DNA of 64,000 nt from DATBRG01 sp036560445 (GCA_036560445.1 DATBRG010000005.1:1-64000); one strand, 5' to 3'; positions 7,663 to 17,670 are shown, counted from the stretch's first letter. Notes: generated by a model from the letters alone, not told the origin. Program-made: numbers and translations.

Positions 7663-8991
7663 ATGGAGAAGTTTTCCCATAAATCAAATGCAGGCCATGC
7701 TGTAGTAGCAGATGCGTTTGAATCTGTTACCTGCCCGGCCTGTGGCTTGTTATGTGATGACCTGGCAATCCGCAGGAATGCAGATGGCAGCCTTAAGGTC
7801 CTCGCCAAGGGTTGTGCCAAAAGCATTAACTTCTTCGAGCGCGCAATCACCCAAACCAATCCCAGGTTCAACGGCAAGAATGTCACTCTTGATGCTGCCA
7901 TTACCGAGGCCTGCGATATCCTGCGCCATGCCAGACAGCCCCTGATTGGCGGCCTCTCCACAGATGTACAAGGCATGCGCGCCATCATGAGTCTGGCCGA
8001 TCAAACCGGCGCCACGCTGGACCATATGAACTCGGCTGCCAATATACGCAATACGCTGGTTGTCCAGAATTCCGGATGGCAGGTCACCACGTTGACCGAG
8101 GTACGTAACCGTGTCGATCTGCTGGTGATCATCGGCACTGATATCGTCAACACCTTCCCGCGCTTTTTTGAGCGCCATGTATGGAATAGCGAGAGTATGT
8201 TTGGCCAGGATACGTCCGAACGCCAAGTGGTATACCTTGGTGGCCGCAATCTGGACACTCAAGCGGGTATCTCGCCTAAAGGTGTGAAACCGCAAGTGCT
8301 GGCTTGCGATCATCAGCACTTGCCTGAAGTTGCCACAGCCTTGCGAGCACTGGTGGGTGGTAAGGAAATCATGGCACAGGAGGTAGCCGGCATCAGTATC
8401 GCTGATCTGAAGAGCCTTGCTGTTCGTCTGCAAAATGCCAAGTACAGCGTGATTGCCTGGGCTGCTGCAACATTGGATTTCCCTCATGCCGAGCTGGCGA
8501 TACAGAACATCACTGGCGTCATTGCCAAGCTTAATGAAACCACCCGCAGTTCTGGTCTACCGTTGGCTGGGAATGACGCTGATATCAGCGCTAATCAGGT
8601 CAGTACCTGGATAACTGGTTATCCGGTGCGAAACTCATACAAGCGTGGGTACCCCGAATACGACCCCTATCATTTCAATGCTTCAGAATTGCTGGGGCAA
8701 GATGAAACCGATGCCTTGCTCTGGATCAGTACTTTTAATCCCGATCGCCTACCGCCAACGACGGAAACTCCGACCATTGTCATTGGCCATCCTGATATGA
8801 AATTTAGCAGTGAGCCCGATGTTTTTATCCCTGTAGGCATACCTGGGGTTGATCACAAGGCCACTCTCTTTCGTAGTGATAATGTCGTTTCGCTACCGCT
8901 GGCAAAACTACGTGATACCTCGCTGCCCAGCTTGGCCGAAGTTCTCATTGCGCTAGCGACAAGATTACGGGGCTCCGCTCATGTTGCTTAA
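7663..8991 (+). CDS. fhcB: Formyltransferase/hydrolase complex, subunit B
   Basis: Subunit of the Fhc complex, which moves the formyl group from formyl-H4MPT to methylofuran and hydrolyses it to formate. FhcB (442 residues) is related to the molybdopterin subunit FwdB/FmdB of archaeal formylmethanofuran dehydrogenase but works without redox chemistry in bacteria. The N-terminus has VTCPACGLLCDDLAIR, a leftover cluster-type cysteine motif, and the body shows MSLADQTGATLDH and VIIGTDIVNTFPRFFERH, typical of the family. Start ATG at 7663 is preceded by AAGG at a 6-base distance; an upstream TTG at 7645 is less likely. It overlaps fhcA by 11 bases and heads the fhcBADC operon. Confidence 0.9.
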   Translation: MEKFSHKSNAGHAVVADAFESVTCPACGLLCDDLAIRRNADGSLKVLAKGCAKSINFFERAITQTNPRFNGKNVTLDAAITEACDILRHARQPLIGGLSTDVQGMRAIMSLADQTGATLDHMNSAANIRNTLVVQNSGWQVTTLTEVRNRVDLLVIIGTDIVNTFPRFFERHVWNSESMFGQDTSERQVVYLGGRNLDTQAGISPKGVKPQVLACDHQHLPEVATALRALVGGKEIMAQEVAGISIADLKSLAVRLQNAKYSVIAWAAATLDFPHAELAIQNITGVIAKLNETTRSSGLPLAGNDADISANQVSTWITGYPVRNSYKRGYPEYDPYHFNASELLGQDETDALLWISTFNPDRLPPTTETPTIVIGHPDMKFSSEPDVFIPVGIPGVDHKATLFRSDNVVSLPLAKLRDTSLPSLAEVLIALATRLRGSAHVA

Positions 8992-10660
8992 ATTAACTGG
9001 CGGCATCGTCTACGACCCGGCACACCAAATTGATGGCAAGGTGATGGATATTTACATCCGCGACGGGCGCATCTCTGAGCGTCCGCGCGATGGGGAGCAC
9101 ATAGACCAGGAATACGATTTGCGCGGCAAGGTGGTCATGGCAGGCGCCATCGACATGCATACTCATATTGGCGGCGGCAAGGTCAATATCGCACGTGCCA
9201 TGCTGCCGGAAGACCACAGGGGTGACCCGGTCGCTCACTCTGAATTGTGTCGAGCAGGCTGCGGCCATGCCGTACCTTCTACCCTGACTACCGGCTACCG
9301 TTATGCAGAGATGGGCTATACCGCTGGTTTTGAGCCAGCCTTGCTACCAGTAAATGCACGTCAGGCGCATCTTGAAATGGGCGACACCCCTATCATCGAT
9401 AAAGGTGGCTACGCCATGCTTGGCAGCGACGACTTCTTCCTGCGCATGCTGACAGCAAAAAAAGACCAGAACGCGATCAACGACTATGTAGCATGGACAC
9501 TACACGCCAGCCAGGCCATCGGCATCAAGGTCGTGAACCCAGGCGGCATCAGTGCATTCAAGTTCAACCAGCGAGCACTTGACCTTGACGAGCAGAATAG
9601 CTTCTACCAAGTAACGCCGCGTGAGGTGTTGAAAGCCTTGTCACGCGCTGTGCATGAGCTGGGCGTACCACACCCGCTGCATGTGCACGCCAACAACCTC
9701 GGCGTACCGGGCAATATGGAGACCACGCTCAAAACCATGGGAGCGGTCGAGGGTTTCCCCGTGCATCTTACGCATATCCAGTTCCACAGCTACGGTACCG
9801 AGGGTGATCGTAAATTCTCTTCCGGCGCGGCGGCGATTGCCGAGGCATTGAATAAACACAAAAACATATCGGCTGATGTTGGCCAAATCCTGTTCGGCCA
9901 GACGGTGACTGCCTCTGGCGACAACATGCGCCAGCATGCCAATGCCCATCTTGGCAGCCCGAAAAAATCGGTCATTATGGATATCGAATGTGATGCCGGT
10001 TGTGGCGTAGTGCCGTTCAAATACAAGGACCAGAACTTCGTCAATGCGCTGCAATGGGCTATCGGCCTGGAGATATTCCTGCTGGCGGATGACCCCTGGC
10101 GCATCTTCCTGACTACGGATCACCCCAATGGCGCGCCATTTACCAGCTACCCACACCTGATCCGCCTGCTCATGGACAAAAGCTTTCGTAATGAAACCTT
10201 CGCCAAGCTCAACCTGGATGCGCAGGCCATGAGCACACTATCCAGCATAGACCGTGAATACAGCCTGTATGAGATCGCCATCATGACGCGTGCTGGCGCT
10301 GCCAAGCTAGTCGGCCTGCATGACCGTGGCCACCTGGGTATTGGTGCTGGCGCCGATATCACGGTGTACACCAACAACACCGACCGCGAAAAGATGTTCG
10401 CCAAGCCTGATTACGTGTTCAAGGATGGTGAACTGGTGGTACGCAATGGCCAGGTAGTAAAAGTCACCTGGGGCAGCACGCACACAGTGAAGCCTGAATT
10501 CGACCGTAGCGGCATCGAAAAAGACCTTAAATCCTATTTCGACCGCTACCACACCATGAGTATGGAAAACTTCAAGGTTGCCGAGGATGAGATTGTCGAT
10601 GGTGGCCGCGGACGTGTCGTGGTGCAGGAATGCAAAGGCCGCCGGGAGAAGTCGGCATGA
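8981..10660 (+). CDS. fhcA: Formyltransferase/hydrolase complex, subunit A (amidohydrolase fold)
   Basis: Hydrolase subunit that releases formate from formylmethanofuran. A 559-residue amidohydrolase-superfamily protein related to FwdA/FmdA. Metal-binding motifs visible: IDMHTHIGGGKVN (about residues 57-69), HPLHVHANNLG (about 230-240), VHLTHIQFHSYG and the late aspartate in FLTTDHPNGAPF (about 376-387). A dihydroorotase-like C-terminal beta sandwich follows (GADITVYTNN). The gene starts within the end of fhcB and its stop overlaps the fhcD start, so the complex is made from a fully coupled transcript. Formate produced here would be the substrate of the dehydrogenase encoded 1.7 kb downstream. 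Confidence 0.93.
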   Translation: MLLKLTGGIVYDPAHQIDGKVMDIYIRDGRISERPRDGEHIDQEYDLRGKVVMAGAIDMHTHIGGGKVNIARAMLPEDHRGDPVAHSELCRAGCGHAVPSTLTTGYRYAEMGYTAGFEPALLPVNARQAHLEMGDTPIIDKGGYAMLGSDDFFLRMLTAKKDQNAINDYVAWTLHASQAIGIKVVNPGGISAFKFNQRALDLDEQNSFYQVTPREVLKALSRAVHELGVPHPLHVHANNLGVPGNMETTLKTMGAVEGFPVHLTHIQFHSYGTEGDRKFSSGAAAIAEALNKHKNISADVGQILFGQTVTASGDNMRQHANAHLGSPKKSVIMDIECDAGCGVVPFKYKDQNFVNALQWAIGLEIFLLADDPWRIFLTTDHPNGAPFTSYPHLIRLLMDKSFRNETFAKLNLDAQAMSTLSSIDREYSLYEIAIMTRAGAAKLVGLHDRGHLGIGAGADITVYTNNTDREKMFAKPDYVFKDGELVVRNGQVVKVTWGSTHTVKPEFDRSGIEKDLKSYFDRYHTMSMENFKVAEDEIVDGGRGRVVVQECKGRREKSA

Positions 10661-11565
10661 ACATTAATGGCGTGCACATAGACGATACTTTCGCCGAAGC
10701 CTTTAACATGCGCGGCACACGCGTGCTGATCACCGCACAGAACTTGAAGTGGGCTTACCACGGTGCCAATGCCATGACCGGCTTTGCCACCTCGGTGATT
10801 GGCTGCGGTGTGGAAGCCGGGATTGAACGTGAACTCTTGCCTGAAGAAACCCCAGATGGACGCCCAGGAGTCAGTATCCTCATGTTTTCCATGGGCAGTG
10901 CCGTCCTCATGAAACAGCTGGAAACCCGTATGGGACAATGTATATTGACCTGCCCTACCGCTGCGGCCTTTTCCGGCATCGAAGGTGGTGACCGCATCAA
11001 TCTGGGTAAGAACCTGCGCTTTTTTGGTGACGGCTATCAGACCTCAAAACAGTTCGGCGGCAAACGCTACTGGCGGGTGCCGGTGATGGATGGTGAGTTT
11101 CTTACCGAAGAAACCACCGGCATGGTACGCGCCATCGGCGGCGGCAATTTCCTGGTGTTGGCTGAGTCGCAACCGCAGGCACTAGCCGCCTGTGAAGCAG
11201 CCATAGAGGCAATGCGTAAACTACCCAATGTCATCATGCCCTTCCCCGGTGGCGTAGTACGCTCGGGCTCCAAGGTCGGCTCCAAGTACAAATCCATGTT
11301 CGCCTCGACCAACGATGCTTTCTGCCCAACCTTAAAGGGGTTAGTCAAAACTGAGCTATCGCCTGAAATTGAGTCGGTCATGGAAATTGTGATTGATGGG
11401 TTGACTGAAGCCGATATACGCAAGGCCACACGAGCCGGCATTGCTGCCGCCTGCGAACTTGGTGCCAAGAATGGCATCAAGCGCATATCCGCCGGCAATT
11501 ACGGCGGCAAGCTGGGCCAATTCCAGTTCCACCTGCGCGACATCATGAATGAGGTTAGCGAATGA
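10657..11565 (+). CDS. fhcD: Formylmethanofuran:tetrahydromethanopterin formyltransferase (subunit D)
   Basis: Transfers the formyl group between H4MPT and methylofuran; homologous to archaeal Ftr. The start is ATG at 10657, overlapping the fhcA stop (ATGA), giving 302 residues, close to the family size. Recognisable blocks are DDTFAEAFNMRGTRVLITA at the N-terminus, PTAAAFSGIEGGDRINLGKN in the first lobe, and SGSKVGSKYKSMFASTNDAF in the second lobe. An in-frame upstream start at 10630 inside fhcA would give an unusual basic extension and is rejected. It overlaps fhcC by 4 bases. Confidence 0.94.
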   Translation: MNINGVHIDDTFAEAFNMRGTRVLITAQNLKWAYHGANAMTGFATSVIGCGVEAGIERELLPEETPDGRPGVSILMFSMGSAVLMKQLETRMGQCILTCPTAAAFSGIEGGDRINLGKNLRFFGDGYQTSKQFGGKRYWRVPVMDGEFLTEETTGMVRAIGGGNFLVLAESQPQALAACEAAIEAMRKLPNVIMPFPGGVVRSGSKVGSKYKSMFASTNDAFCPTLKGLVKTELSPEIESVMEIVIDGLTEADIRKATRAGIAAACELGAKNGIKRISAGNYGGKLGQFQFHLRDIMNEVSE

Positions 11566-12368
11566 GTGCGCTGACCTTCTCCCTCAAAACCACACTACAA
11601 CAGCGTGTCGACTGCTCACCGCTGATACCAGACAACCTGGCTGGAAAATCAATAGCAGACATCGCTGCGATTGAACTTTCCTGGGGCAATCGCATGCTGC
11701 GTGTGGATAGCCTGTTCGAAATCAGCGGTAGCGATACCAATCATATCGAATTCAAGAATAGCAATAGAAAGCTGGATTACATCGGTAGTCACATGCGGTC
11801 TGGCAGCATCACCATCCATGGTGGTGCCGGTTCTTACCTGGGCCTGCAGATGAGTAACGGCGTCATCGTTCTGCACGGCGATGCCGATGCCTTTGCTGCA
11901 AGCGGCATGTCAGGTGGCCTGCTGCATATTCATGGCGACGCGGGAGACTTTTTGGCAGCGGCCATCGTCGGCGACCGTAAAGGCATGCACGGCGGCATCG
12001 TGATCGTCACTGGCAATGTCGGTGACCGCGCCGGAGATCAACTGCGCCGCGGTATTGTGTTGATCGAAGGCAATGCCGGCAGCTACTGTGCTTCCCGCAT
12101 GCTCGCTGGTACTATAGCTGTGCTAGGCACAGTGGGTGATTTTGCGGCTTATGGCATGCAGCGCGGCACATTAGTGTTGACGCAGCAACCAAGGCTACAT
12201 GTAACGATACAGGACTGCGGCATCCATACGCTGCCATTCCTGAGCCTGATGTTTAAATCGTTCAGCAAGCTGCCAACAAAATTCGCACAGATGAATAAAA
12301 ATCGTGTCCAACGCTTTGCAGGGGATATCGCAAACGATGGCAAAGGGGAAATATTAGTTCTCCTGTAA
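11562..12368 (+). CDS. fhcC: Formyltransferase/hydrolase complex, subunit C
   Basis: Structural subunit of the Fhc complex, 268 residues, related to FwdC and to the GXGXG domain of glutamate synthase. The middle of the protein is a right-handed beta helix seen as repeated glycine-rich turns: GAGSYLGLQMSNGVIVLHGD, GMSGGLLHIHGDAGDFLAAA, GMHGGIVIVTGNVGDRAGDQ and LRRGIVLIEGNAGSYCASRM. The start overlaps the fhcD stop (ATGA), closing the fhcBADC operon. Formate dehydrogenase genes begin only 33 bases after its stop codon, so they may share the transcript. Confidence 0.92.
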   Translation: MSALTFSLKTTLQQRVDCSPLIPDNLAGKSIADIAAIELSWGNRMLRVDSLFEISGSDTNHIEFKNSNRKLDYIGSHMRSGSITIHGGAGSYLGLQMSNGVIVLHGDADAFAASGMSGGLLHIHGDAGDFLAAAIVGDRKGMHGGIVIVTGNVGDRAGDQLRRGIVLIEGNAGSYCASRMLAGTIAVLGTVGDFAAYGMQRGTLVLTQQPRLHVTIQDCGIHTLPFLSLMFKSFSKLPTKFAQMNKNRVQRFAGDIANDGKGEILVLL

Positions 12369-12401
12369 TATCAATATCAGTGGTAGAGAGGCTTATTAGG
12401 T

Positions 12402-14099
12402 ATGTCGCAGGTGAAAGAGATTTCTCAACAACTATTGAAAAAACGTCAGGGCAAGCCCAAGGGCCGCATAGTCGAGCCTGCTGCACGCGAAACCATCATC
12501 GCCCTGTTGGGTAATGCTTCCCGTACCCCTGATATGCTCATCGAGCACCTGCATAAAATCCAGGACAAATTCGGCCATATCTCAGTGCAGCACCTGGCCG
12601 CACTCGCAGCCGAAATGAAGCTATCGCAGACTGAAGCTTATGAAGTTGCGACCTTTTATCACCACTTCGACATCATCAAGGAAGGTGAAACTCCTCCACC
12701 CGCGCTCACTGTTCGCGTCTGCGACTCGGTGAGTTGCGAGATGTTCGGTGCCAAGGATTTAATCCGCGACCTCAAAGCTGAATTAGGCAGCGGCATACGG
12801 GTGCAACCAGTACCTTGCGTAGGCCGTTGCCAACATGCACCTGTCGCTGTCGTCGGGCAAAATCCAGTCGACCACGCAGATGTAGCAAGTGTTAAATCCA
12901 AAGTCGATGCCAAAGCTACAAAAGCAGCTATCACCGATTACATCCCTTTCGAACAGTACCTCAAGGCTGGCGGTTACCAGCTTTACAAAGATTGTGTGGC
13001 AGGCAAGCACACAGCAGAATATCTCATCAAGATCATGGAGAATTCCGGCCTGCGCGGCCTCGGCGGTGCCGGTTTCCCGGTCGGGCGCAAATGGCGCATC
13101 GTTTCCGGCTATGAAGCGCCACGCTACATGGCAGTGAATATCGACGAAGGCGAGCCGGGAACTTTCAAGGACAGGCACTATCTTGAGCTCGACCCGCACC
13201 GTTTCCTCGAAGGCATGCTGGTCGCTGCCTGGGCCGTAGGCATAGAAAAGATATGGATCTACCTGCGCGATGAGTACGCGGGCTGCCGCCAGATACTGGA
13301 AACCGAGCTAGCCAAACTCAAGGCCAACCCGCCTGCAGCTTTTCCGGAAATAGAGCTGCGCCGCGGTGCAGGCGCCTATATCTGTGGCGAAGAATCAGCC
13401 ATGGTGGAATCCATCGAAGGCAAACGCGGTATGCCGCGGCTGCGCCCGCCATTCCTTGCCGAAGTTGGCCTGTTCGGGCGACCAACGCTGGAACACAACA
13501 TGGAATCAGTTTACTGGGTCCGCGATATTGTCGAAAAAGGCGCCGAGTGGTTCACCTCCCACGGCCGTCATGAGCGCAAGGGTTTACGCTCCTTCTCCGT
13601 CAGCGGGCGTGTGAAGAAGCCCGGTGTACATCTTGCCCCGGCAGGCATCACCATGCGCGAGCTCATAGACGAATACTGCGGCGGCATGCTGGACGGCCAC
13701 GAATTCTACGGCTACTTCCCCGGCGGTGCCTCGGGCGGCATCCTGCCCGCCAGCCTCGGTAATGTCCCGCTGGATTTCGATACACTCAACCAGTACGGCT
13801 GCTTCATCGGTTCCGCAGCCATCATTGTCTTCTCGCAACATGACCGTGCACGTGACCTTGCGCTGAATTCGCTCAAATTCTTCGAAGATGAATCCTGTGG
13901 CCAATGTACGCCGTGCCGCGCAGGTACTGCCAAAGCAGTCCAACTCATGCAAAAGCCGAAATGGGATCAACCCTTGCTAAATGAACTCTCTAGCGCGATG
14001 ATGGATGCTTCGATATGCGGCCTGGGGCAGGCAGCCCCTAACCCGTTGAAATGCGTGATGAAATACTTCCCGCATGAGCTTGCAGGAGAGCAGAAATGA
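12402..14099 (+). CDS. fdh1B: NAD-dependent formate dehydrogenase, fused gamma-beta (NuoE-NuoF) subunit
   Basis: Electron-transfer subunit that passes electrons from the formate-oxidising subunit to NAD. One 565-residue chain joins a NuoE-like [2Fe-2S] domain (about residues 30-160, cysteines in VRVCDSVSCEMFG and VPCVGRCQHAP) to a NuoF-like domain with the FMN/NAD site GLRGLGGAGFPVGRKW, the NAD-binding EGEPGTFKDRHYLELDPHR and the [4Fe-4S] motif ESCGQCTPCRAGTAK near the C-terminus. Such fusion is typical of the FDH1 type known from M. extorquens, where the two domains are one gene, rather than the FdsG/FdsB type with two genes. Its stop overlaps the start of the catalytic subunit gene by 4 bases. 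Confidence 0.9.
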   Translation: MSQVKEISQQLLKKRQGKPKGRIVEPAARETIIALLGNASRTPDMLIEHLHKIQDKFGHISVQHLAALAAEMKLSQTEAYEVATFYHHFDIIKEGETPPPALTVRVCDSVSCEMFGAKDLIRDLKAELGSGIRVQPVPCVGRCQHAPVAVVGQNPVDHADVASVKSKVDAKATKAAITDYIPFEQYLKAGGYQLYKDCVAGKHTAEYLIKIMENSGLRGLGGAGFPVGRKWRIVSGYEAPRYMAVNIDEGEPGTFKDRHYLELDPHRFLEGMLVAAWAVGIEKIWIYLRDEYAGCRQILETELAKLKANPPAAFPEIELRRGAGAYICGEESAMVESIEGKRGMPRLRPPFLAEVGLFGRPTLEHNMESVYWVRDIVEKGAEWFTSHGRHERKGLRSFSVSGRVKKPGVHLAPAGITMRELIDEYCGGMLDGHEFYGYFPGGASGGILPASLGNVPLDFDTLNQYGCFIGSAAIIVFSQHDRARDLALNSLKFFEDESCGQCTPCRAGTAKAVQLMQKPKWDQPLLNELSSAMMDASICGLGQAAPNPLKCVMKYFPHELAGEQK

Positions 14100-16876
14100 A
14101 CGCTCCAAACTATCTGCCAAAAACAATCATATTCAATCTCAATGGCGAGTCGGTTGAAGCTTTTGAAGGCGAAACTATTATCCAGGCCGCGAAGCGTCAC
14201 GGCGTAGAAATCCCTCATCTTTGCTACATGGAGGGCATGCGCCCGGATGGCAATTGCCGCTCCTGCATGGTTGAGATCAAGGGCGAACGTGTGCTGGCCC
14301 CCTCCTGCTGCCGTATGCCCAAGCCGGATATGGAAGTCAGCAGCAACAATGAGCGTGCTGTCGCCTCGCAGAAGATGGTGCTGGAACTACTACTGGCCGA
14401 TATGCCAGACCACGACTACAAACCTGACAACGAGCTCACTTACTGGGCAAAGAAGATGGAGGTTACCAAACCACGCTTCGAGCCACGCCTGTCACCTAAC
14501 CCTGATCTCAGCAACCCGGCCATTGCCGTCAATCTAGATGCCTGTATCCAGTGCACGCGCTGCGTGCGCGCCTGCCGCGAAGAGCAGGTCAACGACGTCA
14601 TCGGCTATGCTTTCCGTGGTGCACATTCCGAAATCGTGTTCGATATGCAAGACCCAATGGGCGATTCCACCTGCGTTACCTGCGGCGAATGTGTGCAGGC
14701 CTGCCCGACTGGCGCGCTAGCGCCGGCAAAGAATGTAGCGCAGATCGTGCCAGACAAGATTGTGGATTCGGTTTGCCCGTATTGTGGCGTTGGCTGCCAG
14801 CTTAGCTATCACGTCAAGGATAACCATATCATCCAGGTGGTCGGCAAGGATGGGCCCGCCAATCATGGCCGATTGTGTGTCAAGGGCCGTTATGGTTTCG
14901 ATTACCCCAAGCACCAGCACCGCCTGACTACACCGCTGATCCGTCGTGCGGATGCGCCCAAGTCAGAAAGCTACACGATAGACCCGGCCAACCCTTTCGC
15001 CGCCTTCCGTGAAGCAAGCTGGGATGAGGCGCTGGATTTTGCCGCCAACGGCTTCAAAAAAATCCTCAAGGAAAAAGGCAAATACGCGCTGGCCGGTTTT
15101 GGCTCGGCCAAGGGCAGCAACGAGGAAGCCTACCTGTTCCAGAAACTCATCCGCACCGGCTTCGGCACCAATAATGTAGACCACTGCACACGCTTGTGCC
15201 ATGCCTCATCTGTTGTAGCACTGCTGGAGGGCGTTGGCTCCGGCGCCGTTTCCAACCCGGTTGCCGACGTGCAGTATTCGGAAGTCATTGTCATCATTGG
15301 CGCCAACCCGATTGTGAATCACCCTGTTGCCGCAACATTCATCAAGAATGCAGCGAAGAAAGGCGCCAAGCTTATCTTGATAGACCCGCGCCGTACCGAG
15401 CTGGCGCGGCTTGCTACGTATTACCTGCCGTTCAAGCCGGATACCGATGTTGCCTTGCTGAATGCCTTGCTGCACGTGATCGTTACAGAAGGCCTTGTGG
15501 ATGAGAAATTCGTCGCCGAGCGTACCGAAAACTACCAGGCATTGAAGGAGAACGTACAAGGTTACAGCCCGGAAGCGATGGCGCCGATCTGCGGCATCGA
15601 TGCCCAGACCATCCGCGAAGTCGCACGGCTTTACGCCAAATCCAAAGCCTCCATCATCCTGTGGGGCATGGGCATTTCGCAGCACGTGCATGGCACTGAT
15701 AATTCACGCTGCCTGATCGCGCTATCCATGGTCACGGGCCAAGTTGGCCGCCGCGGCACAGGCCTGCATCCGCTGCGTGGGCAGAACAACGTGCAAGGCG
15801 CCTCCGATGTCGGCCTCATCCCCATGAGCTTCCCGGATTATGTGCGCGTGGATAACCCCGAAGCCCACGCCAAATTCCAGAAGCTGTGGAATACCGAGCT
15901 CGACAGCAAACCCGGCCTCACCGTGGTTGAGATCATCGACGCTGCCTGCGAAGGCAGCATCACCGGCATGTATATCGAAGGCGAGAACCCGGCCATGTCC
16001 GACCCGGATACGCATCACGCTCGCCTCGGCTTATCCAAACTGGAACACCTCGTGGTGCAGGATATCTTCATGACAGAAACCGCCTACCTGGCCGATGTCA
16101 TCCTGCCTGCCAGCACGCATGCCGAGAAGCTGGGCACCTTCACTAATACCGACCGCCTTGTACAGATGGGCCGTCCAGCGATTGATATGCCGGGTGATGT
16201 CAAACAGGATTTATGGATTATTCAGGAGATCGGCAAGCGCTTGGGGTTGGATTGGAACTACAGCGGACCCAAGGATGTGTTCAATGAAATGCGGCTGGCC
16301 ATGCCAAGCATCGCCGGCATCACCTGGGAAAGGCTGGAAGCCGAAGATGGTGTGACCTACCCATGCGAACAGGAAGGCGACCCCGGCCAGGAAGTGATTT
16401 TTGAAGAGGGCTTCCCGCGCCCCAATGGCCGTGCCAAGCTGGTTCCCGCCGACATCATCCCCGCAGCCGAACGGCCAGATGCGGATTACCCTATGGTGCT
16501 CATCACTGGCCGCATGCTGGAGCACTGGCATACCGGCAGCATGACGCGACGTGCCAGCGCGCTCGATGCCATCGAGCCCGCCCCCAACGCCAGCCTGCAC
16601 CCGCTGGATATGGATATGCTGGGCATAGAGGCAGGCGACATCATCACCGTGGAATCGCGCCGCGGGGAGATCGCGCTCATCGCCCGCACTGATGACGGTA
16701 TCCCGCGTAATTCCGTCTTTATCGCCTTCTGCTACTACGAAGCCGCCGCCAACCTGCTTACCAACCCGGCACTGGACCCATTCGCCAAGATCGCCGAGGT
16801 GAAATACTGCGCGGTAAAGATCAAGAAAGGCGGACATTTGCCGACTGCACTTGGCTATCACAGCACAGTAAATTAG
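14096..16876 (+). CDS. fdh1A: NAD-dependent formate dehydrogenase, catalytic alpha subunit
   Basis: Oxidises formate to CO2 at a molybdenum or tungsten bis-MGD centre. The 926-residue chain reads, in order: a [2Fe-2S] domain (CYMEGMRPDGNCRSC), two [4Fe-4S] motifs (CIQCTRCVRAC and CVTCGECVQACPTGAL), the proximal cluster CPYCGVGC, and the molybdopterin domains. The metal-ligand residue is an ordinary cysteine, Cys368, followed by the conserved His369 (DHCTRLCHASS), so it is not a selenoenzyme. A C-terminal molybdopterin dinucleotide-binding domain begins around VLITGRMLEHWHTGSMTRR. Metal choice (Mo or W) cannot be read from the sequence. No fdhD or similar maturation gene follows; accessory-type sequence begins about 100 bases downstream. 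Confidence 0.94.
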   Translation: MNAPNYLPKTIIFNLNGESVEAFEGETIIQAAKRHGVEIPHLCYMEGMRPDGNCRSCMVEIKGERVLAPSCCRMPKPDMEVSSNNERAVASQKMVLELLLADMPDHDYKPDNELTYWAKKMEVTKPRFEPRLSPNPDLSNPAIAVNLDACIQCTRCVRACREEQVNDVIGYAFRGAHSEIVFDMQDPMGDSTCVTCGECVQACPTGALAPAKNVAQIVPDKIVDSVCPYCGVGCQLSYHVKDNHIIQVVGKDGPANHGRLCVKGRYGFDYPKHQHRLTTPLIRRADAPKSESYTIDPANPFAAFREASWDEALDFAANGFKKILKEKGKYALAGFGSAKGSNEEAYLFQKLIRTGFGTNNVDHCTRLCHASSVVALLEGVGSGAVSNPVADVQYSEVIVIIGANPIVNHPVAATFIKNAAKKGAKLILIDPRRTELARLATYYLPFKPDTDVALLNALLHVIVTEGLVDEKFVAERTENYQALKENVQGYSPEAMAPICGIDAQTIREVARLYAKSKASIILWGMGISQHVHGTDNSRCLIALSMVTGQVGRRGTGLHPLRGQNNVQGASDVGLIPMSFPDYVRVDNPEAHAKFQKLWNTELDSKPGLTVVEIIDAACEGSITGMYIEGENPAMSDPDTHHARLGLSKLEHLVVQDIFMTETAYLADVILPASTHAEKLGTFTNTDRLVQMGRPAIDMPGDVKQDLWIIQEIGKRLGLDWNYSGPKDVFNEMRLAMPSIAGITWERLEAEDGVTYPCEQEGDPGQEVIFEEGFPRPNGRAKLVPADIIPAAERPDADYPMVLITGRMLEHWHTGSMTRRASALDAIEPAPNASLHPLDMDMLGIEAGDIITVESRRGEIALIARTDDGIPRNSVFIAFCYYEAAANLLTNPALDPFAKIAEVKYCAVKIKKGGHLPTALGYHSTVN

Positions 16877-17025
16877 CAGTGTGTTTTCTCGATGTTTGGT
16901 TATTTGAATCTTTGAAAATAAATTACTTATGTGCAATTTATTGGCAAAATTTTATATACCGTTATTGATGCCTATTTAACGTTAACCTCTACAAGAATAG
17001 CGCCACACGAAGGGGAGCTAAGCCT

Positions 17026-17664
17026 ATGAGCATGGTCGGACAGGAGGTTCAAGTCGGGATGATGTCGGGTGCCCGATACAAAATTGAAGAGATATTTCTG
17101 TGCGAAGAAGCGCAGTTGAGAAAGGCCCAGGCGCTCCGTGCGGCCACCGCACAAAGCCTCGTTGGAGTTTCAACAGGAATCGGTTTCTGGGGATCACCCG
17201 AGTGGGCGTTGAGCGGGACACTGGCGCTCGGAATATTGGAAGGCATCGCAAGCAACGCAACCGCAAAGAAGGGGATGGCCCAGTTGGAAGAGGCCAATCA
17301 GCTAAGTGCGGCGGCACAAAGAGAAGGCACTTTTGTTCCCGTATCAGATATCCGCAACATTACTGCTCCTCATCCAGGCAGTTGGATAGCGGTCCTCAAG
17401 TCCACTCGAAAAGCGTATGCGCATAGTGGTGAGTCGTTCATCACCGTTCGCACATCGGAAGAAGGAGTGATCTGTCTCGCTTGGGACAAAGTCGAATCAT
17501 TTATTGCGCCAAAGCCGATTCAGCCAAGCGACAAGCAGCTAATGGAGCAATATGGCATCACCTTCGATGGCGCACAGTATTGTTACGAAATGCACCGCTA
17601 CGACAAGTTGTCGGATGCGATTGGTTTTGCACAGACGGAGTACGCGAGGCTGTCGAGGCTGTGA
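17026..17664 (+). CDS. Hypothetical protein carried on an integron-like cassette
   Basis: A 212-residue protein I do not recognise. The N-terminal third is mixed, followed by a weakly hydrophobic glycine-rich stretch (GVSTGIGFWGSPEWALSGTL, about residues 47-66, continuing to about 78) that could be membrane-associated, then a short charged helix and a C-terminal region that looks like a small beta-rich domain (SWIAVLKSTRKAYAHSGESF; VICLAWDKVESFIAP). Start ATG at 17026 follows GGGGAG about 10 bases upstream; ATG at 17032 is an alternative. The stop codon is 6 bases before an attC site, as expected for a cassette-borne gene. No neighbour suggests a function. Confidence 0.65.
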   Translation: MSMVGQEVQVGMMSGARYKIEEIFLCEEAQLRKAQALRAATAQSLVGVSTGIGFWGSPEWALSGTLALGILEGIASNATAKKGMAQLEEANQLSAAAQREGTFVPVSDIRNITAPHPGSWIAVLKSTRKAYAHSGESFITVRTSEEGVICLAWDKVESFIAPKPIQPSDKQLMEQYGITFDGAQYCYEMHRYDKLSDAIGFAQTEYARLSRL

Positions 17665-17670
17665 GCCGAG

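Noticed and set aside
15206..15691. 161-codon open frame antisense to the formate dehydrogenase catalytic subunit
   Set aside because: Mirror of a strongly conserved coding region with high-GC third positions; no support as a gene.
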